Shown here: positions 35,180 through 44,480 of the stretch, one piece after another
Layout: each line of letters starts with the position of its first letter
Numbering within the stretch: position 1 is the stretch's first letter
Origin: Bacteroidota bacterium
GTDB taxonomy: Bacteria; Bacteroidota; Bacteroidia; Bacteroidales; VadinHA17
Assembly: GCA_011042635.1 (NCBI GenBank)
Contig: DQWH01000044.1
Coordinates: forward strand, 1 to 45,960
DNA: 45,960 bases
Direction: 5' to 3'
The notes under the pieces: model-generated
The model's input: the letters and a program-made list of their open reading frames with translations, nothing else
Told to the model about the DNA's origin: nothing
Databases searched by the model: none
Position numbers and translations under genes: made by a program

Positions 35180-37192
35180 TTATTGTTTAGTATATTTCGT
35201 TAAGGTAAAGGGTTGGTAAGGTTTTCCACCACCACGGAACCCGGCATTTTTATAGAATTCGACAAAGGTCAGACGCATGGGATGGATAAATCCTCCCAGG
35301 GCAGCCATAAACAGGTTAATGGCGTGCCCGAACAGCAGCAGCAGAACAAACGGCAACCATCCGAAATACGGAATGGAAAGGAACTGCGAAGCCATGTCGT
35401 TGAACACAAACCCCAGGATGGCTGACGAAATTCCCAGGGCAAACAGCCTGATGTACGAAAGCAGGTCGCCAAACACCCCGGTCAGGATGTTGTAGGTTTC
35501 CCATATACCGCTCCCGATCCGTATAAACGGGTTTTTCTTCGGGTCATTCAGCAGAAAGATCAGTACCCCTGCAACACCCAGTAACGCGTAATACACATAC
35601 TTCAGTCCGTTCATGCTAAACCACCCGGCCATTTCCCCTCCCTTGAACACAAGGAGGGTGAGAGCCAGAACGACCCATCCCACAGTGGACAAACTGTAAG
35701 CAAACCCTTTCTGCTTGGTAATATTGAATATTTTCACCACCATACCGAACAGTATCTGGGCAGCGCCCAGAATCATAGACAGGTAGAACATGTTGATCGG
35801 TTCCTGCATCAGATGCCGGAATGAACTCAGCAGGGAAACATCGGCAGCGGTATGTTTCAGAAGCAGCATGCGATGGCTCTGCACAGCACCGGCACCGGCT
35901 GCCTGAATGGCGGCATCCAGAAAATTCCTGCGGGTTTCGAAATGCTCGCCCATGAGGCTGCCGAGATTTTCTATCAGGTCGGCAGGCATTCCTTCAACCC
36001 GCAGCATTTCGAGGGTATTTGCCGTAATGGTATATCCCGTATCAATAAGGTTGATCCCGAAGAAGGTTCCCGAAAGGGCCCCGAAGATCACGGTTCCCAG
36101 ACCAAGGAACTGACCCAGCGTAAGAATGGGCCGTAGATTGGGCTGTACTTTCTTCTTTAGCAGGAATCCGGCCAGGATAAAAAGCAACCCGTACCCGGCG
36201 TCGCCCAGGCAGAAACCGAAAAACATCACAAAGAAGGGTGCAAAGAAAGGGGTAAGGTCCAGTTCCCGGTATTTGGGCAGGTCGAACAATTTGGAGATGG
36301 GTTCGAAGAGGCGGCTGAACCAGCTGTTCTCGAGTTCTACGGGCACTTCTTCGTCTTCGCCGGGCGGAGAAGCAATGTAATAAACACCCGTTTCCTCCAG
36401 CATGTTCTTCAGGCCTTCCTCCTTTCTGGCGGGAACCCAGCCCTCCAGTATTCTCAGTTTCCCGTCGGCCTGTTCGCCCGCACTGTTTTTTGCCCTGAAC
36501 ATACTGATCTCATTTTCCAGCTCTTTCAGGTACCGGTTCAACACCCCTTTCCATTCGCCGGTATTTTTTTCCAGTTCGGCATGCAGACGGGCATTTTTCT
36601 CTTTCAGCAAGTCTCTCTCCCCCATCAACGATGAAAGGGATTCTTTGGGCAGTTTGACATGATCGGCTTCCACTTCCACCGTTTCTTCGGGATGATGGAT
36701 CACCACAAAGTACAGGTGTCCTCTTTCCCGGTGAATAACCTGAACAGACCATTTTTCAGTCCATTCGTCCTGAAAGCGTTTTACCGGGCAGGAATAAAAG
36801 GATAATTCATAACCGGCAACACGGATCTTTTCAAGGTCTTCTCTCGAAAAATCGCCCCAGGGCTCGAGGGCACGGATGTTTTTTCCCAGTTCCTGCAGGT
36901 GTTGTTCATTTTCTTCCAGCTCCTTCCGGATGGTTTCAATGCGTTCCACCACTTCTCCCTGACCGGTTTTCTCCGCTGCTTCTTTCTCTTCGATATCCTT
37001 CGGAAGGTATTTCAGGGCCTGTATGCAGGCTTCCCGTCGGCTGAACAGGTTGCGGATGGTCTCATCGTCCTCTTCGCTTCCGCGTTCCCGCCCGATAATA
37101 TGCACCACTCCCGCGCCCCTCAGATCCTGCAGGAAAGGTTCATATTCCCGGTGGTACACCAGAAACGTGTATTTTATCATCGGTGCAATCAT
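35180..37192 (-). CDS. atpI: V-type ATPase subunit I (membrane stator)
   Basis: A 670-residue subunit I (homolog of the a subunit), which carries the ion half-channels and anchors the stator. The N-terminal 320 residues are cytoplasmic with two coiled-coil arms (around 85-110 and 200-235). The C-terminal half has about eight membrane segments, including the FFVMFFGFCLGDAGYGLLF and YIRLFALGISSAILGFVF motifs, the latter containing the conserved arginine. The ATG overlaps the TGA of subunit D by ATGA, which fixes the start at 37192. Confidence 0.93.
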   Translation of the reverse strand: MIAPMIKYTFLVYHREYEPFLQDLRGAGVVHIIGRERGSEEDDETIRNLFSRREACIQALKYLPKDIEEKEAAEKTGQGEVVERIETIRKELEENEQHLQELGKNIRALEPWGDFSREDLEKIRVAGYELSFYSCPVKRFQDEWTEKWSVQVIHRERGHLYFVVIHHPEETVEVEADHVKLPKESLSSLMGERDLLKEKNARLHAELEKNTGEWKGVLNRYLKELENEISMFRAKNSAGEQADGKLRILEGWVPARKEEGLKNMLEETGVYYIASPPGEDEEVPVELENSWFSRLFEPISKLFDLPKYRELDLTPFFAPFFVMFFGFCLGDAGYGLLFILAGFLLKKKVQPNLRPILTLGQFLGLGTVIFGALSGTFFGINLIDTGYTITANTLEMLRVEGMPADLIENLGSLMGEHFETRRNFLDAAIQAAGAGAVQSHRMLLLKHTAADVSLLSSFRHLMQEPINMFYLSMILGAAQILFGMVVKIFNITKQKGFAYSLSTVGWVVLALTLLVFKGGEMAGWFSMNGLKYVYYALLGVAGVLIFLLNDPKKNPFIRIGSGIWETYNILTGVFGDLLSYIRLFALGISSAILGFVFNDMASQFLSIPYFGWLPFVLLLLFGHAINLFMAALGGFIHPMRLTFVEFYKNAGFRGGGKPYQPFTLTKYTKQ

Positions 37193-37791
37193 GCGGCCTC
37201 CTTCTGTTTTTGCTGCCTGCTCTTGACGATTTTCTGTGCCGATTTGGAAAGATTCTCTTCATCTTCCAGGAAGCGCTTGATCTTTCTGATGGCTTCTTCA
37301 TAACCCGGAATCTGCACCTTCTCGTACAGATTGACCTTCTGGGTGGTTTTTCGTCTGGCGTAATCGAGCAGTTCCATTTTTTCAAGAAAAACCTCCCTTT
37401 CGATCAGCAGCGATGCCAGTTCTTTTAAAATACTGATCCCTTCGGAAAACCATTTCGGCTGATTGAACACCAGAAAAGGACTCACTTCAAATTCCACCCG
37501 GTCCAGTTCAGGAGTGCTCACCCCCGCAATTTTCCGGTAGGTCATGGTCACGTTGCTAACCTTCACCATATCATCGGGAAACTCTGTCCACAAATGCATA
37601 CCCTCCCGGTACTTTTCCAGGGCTTCTTCATATTTTTTATTCAGGCGGGCGGCCTCATCCTTTGCCTTTTTCACCTCAGCCCGCAGGGCCGACTCCTTGT
37701 TCTTCAGGGTGGGCAAAGCCCGCTGTCTGATCTGCAGTTGCTTATTCAACTGCTGCAACGATGTTTTGTTATATTGAAATTTAATGGCCAT
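37189..37791 (-). CDS. atpD: V-type ATPase subunit D (central stalk)
   Basis: A 200-residue subunit D, the coiled-coil axle that turns inside the A3B3 head (comparable to F-type gamma). The sequence begins MAIKFQYNKTSLQQLNKQ and consists of two long helices; the typical RRKTTQKVNLYEKVQIP motif is near the end. The ORF track extends 35 codons upstream into subunit B, but the standard start is ATG 37791, 11 nt after the subunit B stop. The partner subunit F, expected next to D in other organisms, is not found in this operon. Confidence 0.92.
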   Translation of the reverse strand: MAIKFQYNKTSLQQLNKQLQIRQRALPTLKNKESALRAEVKKAKDEAARLNKKYEEALEKYREGMHLWTEFPDDMVKVSNVTMTYRKIAGVSTPELDRVEFEVSPFLVFNQPKWFSEGISILKELASLLIEREVFLEKMELLDYARRKTTQKVNLYEKVQIPGYEEAIRKIKRFLEDEENLSKSAQKIVKSRQQKQKEAA

Positions 37792-37802
37792 AGCGCATGC
37801 TG

Positions 37803-39137
37803 TTATTCGCTTTCTGCCTCTTTCCAGTATTTTTCCACCAGCTCGTTCTTGATCCGCACTTCTGGTTTTGTGAAATGCCGGGAGAAAAGTTCCCATGCCG
37901 TATCCAGCATATCGTCCACTTCCAGGTTCACATCAATGGCCAGAAGTTTTTCGGAATATTCTTCGGCAAATTTCAGGGTCCGTTTATCGTATTCGGTAAG
38001 GTCAAAACCGTTCTCCTGCTTGGTGCGGGCGTTGGCAGCATCGGCATACAGGCGCACAGCGGCATTCATTACCTGGGGATGATCTTCCCGTGTTTGCTTT
38101 CCGATCACCAGCTGCTTCAGCCTGGAGAGAGAACGGAAGGGATCGACAATCACTTTCCCGATATCGGTATCACGCCGCAGGTAAAGCTGCCCTTCGGTAA
38201 TGTATCCGGTATTGTCGGGAATGGCATGGGTAATGTCCCCGCCGGAAAGGGTGGTTACGGCGATAATGGTGATCGATCCCCCGTCGGGGAACTGCACGGC
38301 TTTTTCATAGATCCTGGCCAGGTCGCTGTACAGCGATCCGGGCATGCTGTCCTTGCTGGGGATCTGGTCCATCCGGTTCGAAACAATAGCCAGGGCATCG
38401 GCGTACAGGGTCATGTCGGTCAGAAGCACCAGCACATTTTCGTTTTTCTCGCCTGCAAAGTATTCGGCTGCCGCCAGCACCATTTCGGGTACAAGCAGCC
38501 TTTCCACGGGAGGATCCTCGGTGGTGTTGATGAAAGCAACGATCCTTTCCAGGGCTCCGGCGTTTTCAAATACCTGCCGGTAGTACAGGTAATCGTCGTT
38601 GCTCAGCCCCATTCCCCCCAGAATGATCTTATCGGCCTTGGCCCGCAGGGCCACAGTGGCCATAACCTGGTTAAAGGGCTGGTCGGGGTCGGCAAAAAAC
38701 GGGATTTTCTGGCCCGTTACCAGGGTATTGTTCAGGTCGATCCCGGCAATCCCGGTGGCAATAAGCCGTGACGGCTGTTCCCTCCTGACGGGATTCACCG
38801 AGGGTCCGCCGATTTCCTTTTCTTCCCCGGTAAGTTCGGGGCCGCGGTCGATCGGATCTCCGTAGGCATTCAGGAACCGGCCGGCCAGGTCGTCGCCGAT
38901 CCTCAGCACCGGAGGTCTGCCCAGAAATACTACTTCGGCATTGGTGGGAATTCCTTCAGTACCTGTAAACACCTGCTAGTTGGTGTCATCTCCGAAACTC
39001 TAATCCACCTGGGCCGGTTTACCGTCCACCAGGGCCAGTTCGTCATATCCCACTCCTTCCGCGTGCAACATACAGGTTGCCTTGGTAATGGACGAAATCC
39101 TGGTATATATCTTCTGAAAAGCCCTTGTCTCTGTCAT
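37803..39137 (-). CDS. atpB: V-type ATPase subunit B, reading frame interrupted by two TAG codons
   Basis: The non-catalytic nucleotide-binding subunit of the V1 head. The full frame runs from ATG 39137, which overlaps the TGA of subunit A (ATGA), and begins MTETRAFQKIYTRISSITKA, the family's normal N-terminus. After PAQVD comes TAG (39000-39002, codon 46), then SFGDDTN, then a second TAG (38976-38978, codon 54), and QVFTGTEGIPTNAEVVFLG continues as in all homologs. Homologs have about AQVVKIxGDDVTLQVF here, so the stops replace ordinary residues (Lys- and Leu-like) without a frameshift. The remaining 389 residues are intact, including PSVNPVRREQPSRLIATGI. A short product could restart at GTG 38972. 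Mutation, readthrough, or sequence error are all possible. Confidence 0.85.
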
Positions 39138-40921
39138 GTTAAAACACTTTCGGTTAATACTTCATCCAGTTCTTTTTCATACTTTTTGAACTCTTCCGAC
39201 TCAAACTCGGAATAGTTCATCTGTTTCAGCAGATTAATGACTTTCTTGAAATATACTGCCACCTCTTCGAAAGAAGGAAATTCGAATTCGGCCTTGCAGA
39301 TATCCAGCACCTTGTTCAGCATATATCTCTGCCTGGGGATAGGCGTTAACTGGTCTATCCTGTCGAAGGCATCCTGCTGCAGGATCACAAAATCGATCAC
39401 TTCCGATTTCCAGAAGCTCACATGGTAATTCACCGGTACGCCGTCGTCGCCGAGGATATTGATCTGTTCCATGGCCTCGCGTCCGCTGATCAGGTAATCG
39501 CGGGCTTTGATCACCTTGTCGTACCAGTCTTCGGAAATATGTTCGGCCATGTATTCATGTACCTCGTCATATTCCAGGTATTTTGAATAGCTGTCGATGG
39601 GATCGATGGCCGGGTACCGTTTGCTGTCGGCCCTGCTCTGCGAAAGGGCATAGAAGCACCTGGCCGCTTTTTTGGTAGCTTCGGTCACCGGCTCCTTCAG
39701 GTTACCGCCGGCCGGAGAAACCGTTCCGATAAAAGTAATGGATCCCGTTTCCCCGTTATTCAGCTGAACATATCCCGCCCGGGCATAAAATGCCGAAATA
39801 ATGGCAGACAGGTCCATGGGATAGGCATCGGGGCCGGGCAGTTCTTCCATGCGGTTCGACATTTCGCGAAGGGCCTGTGCCCAGCGGGATGTAGAGTCGG
39901 CCAGCAGCAGAACCTTTAGTCCCATGGCCCGGTAATACTCTGCCAGGGTCATGGCGGTATATACAGAAGCTTCACGTGCCGCCACCGGCATGTTCGAGGT
40001 ATTGGCCACGATGATGGTACGTTCGTAAAGCTTGCGTCCGGTACGCGAATCTTCCAGTTCGGGGAATTCCTTGAATATTTCCACCACCTCGTTGGCCCGC
40101 TCCCCGCAGGCAGCCATAATCACCAGGTCGGCTTCGGCCTGTTTGGAAAGGGCGTGCTGCAGCACGGTTTTCCCGCATCCGAAGGGTCCGGGAATAAAAC
40201 CCGTGCCTCCTTCGGTAATGGGGTTCAGGATATCGATGGCCCTGACTCCCGTTTCCAGTATCCTGAACGGGCGGGGTTTGTGGTAATAGGCTTTGATGGG
40301 TACTTTCACGGGCCAGCGCTGGACCATGGTCACATCGTGGTCATTTTTCCCGTCGTTCCCGATGGTAGCGATCACATCCCGGGATTTGTAGGTTCCCTTG
40401 CCTGCGATATTTTTCACCCGGAAGGTTTCTCCTCCCAGCACAAAAGGCACCATGATGCGGTGCTTGAGCCAGTTTTCCTTCACTTCTCCCAACCAGTCAC
40501 CAGCCTGCACGGTATCTCCTTCCTTTACCAGGGGGGTAAATTCCCATTCCCGCTCCTCATCGATAGCAGGGGTATATTCCCCCTTTTTCAGAAATACGCC
40601 GGTCATTTTGTCCAGGTCGTTCTGCAACCCGTCGAAATTTTTGGACAAGAGACCGGGCCCCAGCGTTACTTCCAGCATATGTCCCATGAATTCCACCCCG
40701 GCACCCGGCCGTAACCCCCGGGTGCTTTCAAACACCTGCACATAGGCCTGTTTCCCGCTTACCTTGATCACTTCGGCCATCAGAAGGGTATCGCCCAGCC
40801 TGATCAGGCATATCTCATTCTGAGATACGGGTCCATCGGTATGGACGATCACCAGGTTCGCCACAATGCCGAATACTTTTCCGGTGGTATGGACGTTCGC
40901 TTCTTTACTCTTTTCTTTCAT
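39134..40921 (-). CDS. atpA: V-type ATPase subunit A (catalytic)
   Basis: The catalytic subunit of 595 residues, which hydrolyses or makes ATP in the V1 head. Walker A is GPFGCGKTVLQHAL (about residue 235), with catalytic Glu in ACGERANEVVE, Walker B in VLLLADSTSRWAQALREMS, and the PGPDAYPMD region downstream. The non-homologous insert typical of A subunits lies around 110-200. All motifs are intact. It follows the DUF2764 gene after 48 nt and overlaps subunit B by 4 nt (ATGA), so expression of A and B is translationally coupled. Confidence 0.95.
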   Translation of the reverse strand: MKEKSKEANVHTTGKVFGIVANLVIVHTDGPVSQNEICLIRLGDTLLMAEVIKVSGKQAYVQVFESTRGLRPGAGVEFMGHMLEVTLGPGLLSKNFDGLQNDLDKMTGVFLKKGEYTPAIDEEREWEFTPLVKEGDTVQAGDWLGEVKENWLKHRIMVPFVLGGETFRVKNIAGKGTYKSRDVIATIGNDGKNDHDVTMVQRWPVKVPIKAYYHKPRPFRILETGVRAIDILNPITEGGTGFIPGPFGCGKTVLQHALSKQAEADLVIMAACGERANEVVEIFKEFPELEDSRTGRKLYERTIIVANTSNMPVAAREASVYTAMTLAEYYRAMGLKVLLLADSTSRWAQALREMSNRMEELPGPDAYPMDLSAIISAFYARAGYVQLNNGETGSITFIGTVSPAGGNLKEPVTEATKKAARCFYALSQSRADSKRYPAIDPIDSYSKYLEYDEVHEYMAEHISEDWYDKVIKARDYLISGREAMEQINILGDDGVPVNYHVSFWKSEVIDFVILQQDAFDRIDQLTPIPRQRYMLNKVLDICKAEFEFPSFEEVAVYFKKVINLLKQMNYSEFESEEFKKYEKELDEVLTESVLT

Positions 40922-40969
40922 ATTCTTATTTCAGATTTTCATATTCCTGCCAGCCTGTTTTGTGCGGGA

Positions 40970-41818
40970 TTACCGGTTCATTTTCTCCCCGGCTTCCCTA
41001 CGCAGGCCTTCAATCAGTTTACCAACCCATTCCTTACCCCTGGCAGCATCCAGCTGCTGCCAGCGGGCTACCATCTTCAGCATGATCACATATCCCAGGA
41101 TCCTTTCGATGGTGAAATAATAAAAGAACATCATGTCTTCCAGTGTTTTCCACTTCCGCAAATCCATTTCCCATTCCCGTTCATCGTATGACAGGGATGA
41201 AGCACGTTCCAGAATTTCCGTGGCATACTCGGGATCGGGAGGAAGGGGAATTTCCTTGCCCTGTTCGATCCGTTTTTCAAGCACTTCCTTCACCTCACCT
41301 TCGCCCACCAGCTGCAACCCGTCTTCCGGATATGGGAACCGGGCATTCAGGGTGGTCAGCAGATTGTTCATATCTCTTTCATACACTGCCCATTTGGCAA
41401 GAAATTCATTGCCTGCTTGGATCAGGGTATGGTAATATCCCTCGGTCAGTTGTTTTTCCATCCACAGGCGGCCGGGTTTTTCTTCCTGTTCCAGGAAATA
41501 TACCATGGCTTCCGCCATGTACCCAGGCAACACGTCTTCCTCTTCGAGAATGGACTGCCACCTGGCTTTCTGTTCGGCAAAGTCCTCTTCGGAAAAATTT
41601 CCCAGCGGATGGAAGGGTTCTTCTTCATCACCGTAAAGGAACCGGAGAAGATTCAAATGGTCATACGGATAAAAGAGAAGGGAAACCAGGTAATAATCAT
41701 CGGGATGCAGGATAGCACGAAGCTCTTTCCTGAACTTTTTCAGTCCGGGAACTGCTTTGCCTGCATTCAGCTCAAGATCAGGCAATCCCGCAATCAAACA
41801 GTGATAATATCTACCCAT
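40970..41818 (-). CDS. DUF2764 protein of the V-type ATPase operon
   Basis: A 282-residue protein of the DUF2764 family, which in Bacteroidota and spirochaetes is always found between V-ATPase subunits E and A. The sequence from MGRYYHCLIAGLPDLELNAG is the family's typical start; the ORF track begins seven codons earlier. The ATG overlaps the subunit E stop by 8 nt. It is mainly helical and has no membrane segment. Because the operon lacks genes for subunit C (the link between V1 and Vo), DUF2764 has been viewed as its functional counterpart, which is inference. Confidence 0.88.
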   Translation of the reverse strand: MGRYYHCLIAGLPDLELNAGKAVPGLKKFRKELRAILHPDDYYLVSLLFYPYDHLNLLRFLYGDEEEPFHPLGNFSEEDFAEQKARWQSILEEEDVLPGYMAEAMVYFLEQEEKPGRLWMEKQLTEGYYHTLIQAGNEFLAKWAVYERDMNNLLTTLNARFPYPEDGLQLVGEGEVKEVLEKRIEQGKEIPLPPDPEYATEILERASSLSYDEREWEMDLRKWKTLEDMMFFYYFTIERILGYVIMLKMVARWQQLDAARGKEWVGKLIEGLRREAGEKMNR

Positions 41819-42440
41819 CCTGACCGTTTTCTCCTTCAAACAGCATTTTTCTAAGCCGGGGACGGAAGTAATGCTTCAGATAGGCTTCCAGGTCTTTATC
41901 CGTAATGCTGATTTTGAATCCCGCCTTTTCGGGTTTGATTTCAAATCCATTCATCAGGGAAGAAGAGGGTTGTATTTTCAGCCCTTTTTTGAGTAACTGG
42001 GGCACTTTTTCCTTCAGGTACTTTTCGGTTTCCTTCTGTTTTTCTTCTGGAACCAGCACAACCAGGCCGTTTTCCGATTGCTCCGGATCCCATTTTTCTG
42101 CCATGGTAATGATCAGCCGGTTCACAAATTCCCCGCTCTGAAAAGCCTCCTCCACGGGTTCGTCCACTGTCCGGGTGAGGATCATTTTTTCGATTTCCTG
42201 TTTCAGTGCACTCATGGCCTGGCGGAAGGCGATGCGAAGTTCCGATTCGGTATTTTTCCTGAGCTCTTCTGCTTTCTGTCTGGCTTCCTTCTGTATTTTC
42301 TCGGCTTCCTTATGTGCCGATTTCGCGATCTCTTCCGATTTCTTTTTTGCCTCGGCTATGATCTTCTCCGCTTCCTCGTTTGCTTTGGTCACCCCTTACT
42401 GGTAAATCTTTTCAGTAAGTTCCTTCAGTTTCTCATGCAT
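41811..42440 (-). CDS. atpE: V-type ATPase subunit E, reading frame interrupted by a TAA codon
   Basis: The peripheral-stalk subunit E. The full frame starts at ATG 42440 (MHEKLKELTEKIYQ) and then meets TAA at codon 15 (42396-42398) before GVTKANEEAEKIIAEAKKKS. Homologs read about ELTEKIYxEGVxKGxEEAEKII, so the TAA stands where a Glu is expected (GAA to TAA is one base change). The rest is intact: a long charged coiled coil (about 20-70) and the C-terminal globular domain. A GTG two codons after the stop (42392) could allow restart, as in subunit B. The normal end is TAG at 41811-41813, so TAG still means stop in this genome. Confidence 0.85.
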
Positions 42441-42656
42441 GATGTTGTAATATTATTCCGCATTTTTAGCATTAATAATTAAGCCGATATCTGTTTTTTT
42501 TGAGCCCGAAAAGTAGGAATTTTTTTTGATTTTTCGGGTATTCCGGGCATGCAAAATCGATGGTTCTCCCATTATTAAATGTACACTTCACATGGAAAAA
42601 CAAAGAAAATACGGCATATCCGGATCATTTATGATTTTTGTCATATAATTAAAACA
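42441..42656. other. Upstream region of the V-ATPase operon
   Basis: An AT-rich stretch without a gene between the operon's first start and the terminator of the DUF5320 gene; it must hold the V-ATPase promoter. I see no clear TAnnTTTG box with a good TTTG partner; TACTTTTC near 42505 is a partial match. Confidence 0.5.
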
Positions 42657-42703
42657 AACACCTCCAGCCGGAACAGTATTTTCCTGTCCCGGCAGGAGGT
42701 GTT
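42657..42703 (-). terminator. Intrinsic terminator of the DUF5320 gene
   Basis: AACACCTCC and GGAGGTGTT enclose a second paired region (GCCGG/CCGGC and ACAG/CTGT), with T-rich sequence on the minus strand after the stem (TTTGTTTTAATT). It closes the transcript of the small DUF5320 gene and separates it from the V-ATPase operon. Confidence 0.85.
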
Positions 42704-42778
42704 TTTCAGCCGGTTACTCTGTTATCTGACCGACCGGAATAAAGACGGTTGCGTTTTTCCCGGTTCAGTGGAAAGGAA

Positions 42779-42961
42779 TTATTTCTCGCCGCTTCTCAGA
42801 CGTTTGCCCCTGCCGGCGCCTCCGCCTGATTTTCTGCGCTGCCCCATTCCTTTCCCCAGTTTTTTCAGGGCTTCCTCGTCAGATGTTTCACTGCAGTTGC
42901 CCAGTCCTCTGCCCGTTCGGCGTCCTTTGCCTTCCGGGCCTGTTCCGTTCAGATTTGGCAT
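42779..42961 (-). CDS. DUF5320 small glycine-rich protein
   Basis: A 60-residue glycine- and basic-rich protein beginning MPNLNGTGPEGKGRRTGRGL, the DUF5320 pattern (MPxxDGTGPxGxGxxTGRGxGxC), with its conserved Cys23 in GLGNCSE. The family has no known function but typically lies next to MinD/Mrp-like ATPases with ferredoxin domains and NifX/NafY-like proteins, as in this cluster, suggesting an iron-sulfur or metal-cofactor link (inference). It has a terminator downstream. Confidence 0.8.
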   Translation of the reverse strand: MPNLNGTGPEGKGRRTGRGLGNCSETSDEEALKKLGKGMGQRRKSGGGAGRGKRLRSGEK

Positions 42962-43016
42962 GATGCAAAATAGTTATAAAATAGCATAATATCAGGTTCC
43001 ATACACAAAAACCCCA

Positions 43017-44378
43017 TCATCCGTTCTTCCTGATCTTTCTGACGATCATCTCGGCAGCCTTGATCAACGGATAACCGGCCGGTGATGCGGTAAGACAGGG
43101 ATGGGTACCTATCTGTGACATCAGAAGATTATAAGCCGTCATCTTGTTCTCGATGGCCAGCCCGATGAGGTTGGTCAGCTCACCGGCACTCAGTCCGCCG
43201 ATCACACCACCGCCGATAATGATCCCCGATTCCCTGGCTGCCACCAGCTTCACTATCTGTTTGCGGGCGTCGGGGAGTTTTCCGGGATGACGGTCTACCC
43301 CCTCGAAAAGGCCGGTTTCCACCACAAAGCCTTCTTCTCTGGCCCTGGCTTCGGTAATGCCTGCCGTTCCGAATCCGTAAGGCCCGATGGCCGTGGAATA
43401 AATGGCAATGGTTCCCGAAAAGGTTTTCACCACATGCAGGTTATAGAGGTTCAGTCCTGCAATACGGGCCTCGGCACAGGCTGTGGAAGCCAGCATTACG
43501 GGCGCTTTCTTGCGGGTAACGAAATCACGCTTTTCGGCACAGTCGCCCACGGCAAAAATTCCGGGCACGGGAGTACGCATATACTCGTCTACGGTAATAA
43601 AACCGTTCTGGTCGACCGGTATCCCGGCTTCACGGGCCAGCCTGCTGTTAGGTTCATATCCCATGCTCAGCACCACGGCATCGGCCGGCAGGACTTCCCC
43701 GTTCCCGAGCAACACCTCATGCACCGCACCGTCCTTCCCTTTAATCTCTTTCACGCCGACACCGGTCATGATTTTCACACCCCGCTCATCCAGAAAATGC
43801 TCAATCCGGTCGGCCAGATCTTTGTCAAACGCCATCGGCAGAATATCGGGCATTTTTTCCACCAGGGTGACTTCCCGGCCGTTCTTCTTCAGTTCATCCG
43901 ACAGCTCCACACCGATAAAACCCGCACCGACCACCACAATTTTCCGGCAGTCGCGGATCTCTTCATTCATCTCTTCCAGGTACGATTTGTCTTTCGGGAT
44001 TACGAAAACCTTTTTCAGGTTGGTTCCATTCAGCCAGGAAGGTTTGACAGGAAGCGACCCGGTAGCCATCACCAGCCTGTCATACCGGACTTTTTCACCC
44101 GATTCAAGCGTAGCTGTTTTCGTTTCGGTATCCAGTGAAGCCACCCGGCCTGTAATGGATTCCACCCCGGCCTGTTCCATCATGCTGTCTACCGGCATGA
44201 TATTCTCATCCACATTACCGAGTGTGCCGAAAATATAGGGAATACCACAGGGGACCATGGCATCCTTCTGCATTTTCACCAGGGTGAATTTTTTCGCGGG
44301 CCAGCTCGATTTACCCGTCAGGGCGGCCACCATTCCTGCCGCACTTCCTCCAATAATTAATACATCTGTCTCCTTCAT
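43017..44378 (-). CDS. CoA-disulfide reductase-like flavoprotein (second copy)
   Basis: A 453-residue FAD/NAD(P)H oxidoreductase of the single-cysteine class. FAD loop LIIGGSAAGM, redox Cys44 in VPCGIPYIF, second Rossmann motif IVVVGAGFIGVELSDELKK, and FAD-binding FAVGDCAEKRD are all seen. The C-terminal domain ends GTHPCLTASP, where Cys replaces a Leu in the first copy. It is the same length as the paralog at 29292-30653 and shares Cys44. Its position between DUF5320 and two MinD-ferredoxin ATPases suggests it belongs to that cluster, perhaps as a polysulfide or CoA-persulfide reductase or NADH-dependent electron donor (inference). Confidence 0.9.
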   Translation of the reverse strand: MKETDVLIIGGSAAGMVAALTGKSSWPAKKFTLVKMQKDAMVPCGIPYIFGTLGNVDENIMPVDSMMEQAGVESITGRVASLDTETKTATLESGEKVRYDRLVMATGSLPVKPSWLNGTNLKKVFVIPKDKSYLEEMNEEIRDCRKIVVVGAGFIGVELSDELKKNGREVTLVEKMPDILPMAFDKDLADRIEHFLDERGVKIMTGVGVKEIKGKDGAVHEVLLGNGEVLPADAVVLSMGYEPNSRLAREAGIPVDQNGFITVDEYMRTPVPGIFAVGDCAEKRDFVTRKKAPVMLASTACAEARIAGLNLYNLHVVKTFSGTIAIYSTAIGPYGFGTAGITEARAREEGFVVETGLFEGVDRHPGKLPDARKQIVKLVAARESGIIIGGGVIGGLSAGELTNLIGLAIENKMTAYNLLMSQIGTHPCLTASPAGYPLIKAAEMIVRKIRKNG

Positions 44379-44480
44379 AAAATCACTATTTTTTTTCGGT
44401 TAATAAACATGTTATATATTCCAGGCAATGCCTGTTTTGTTTTTCTCACGATACCAATCAATGACCGGGTAGGTAAATAC

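Noticed and set aside
38976-42398. Reassignment of TAG or TAA to a sense codon
   Set aside because: Both TAA and TAG are used as ordinary terminal stops in this window (subunit E ends in TAG, subunit B in TAA), and many genes would be extended past their family ends if either were sense. Local readthrough cannot be excluded, but a changed code can.
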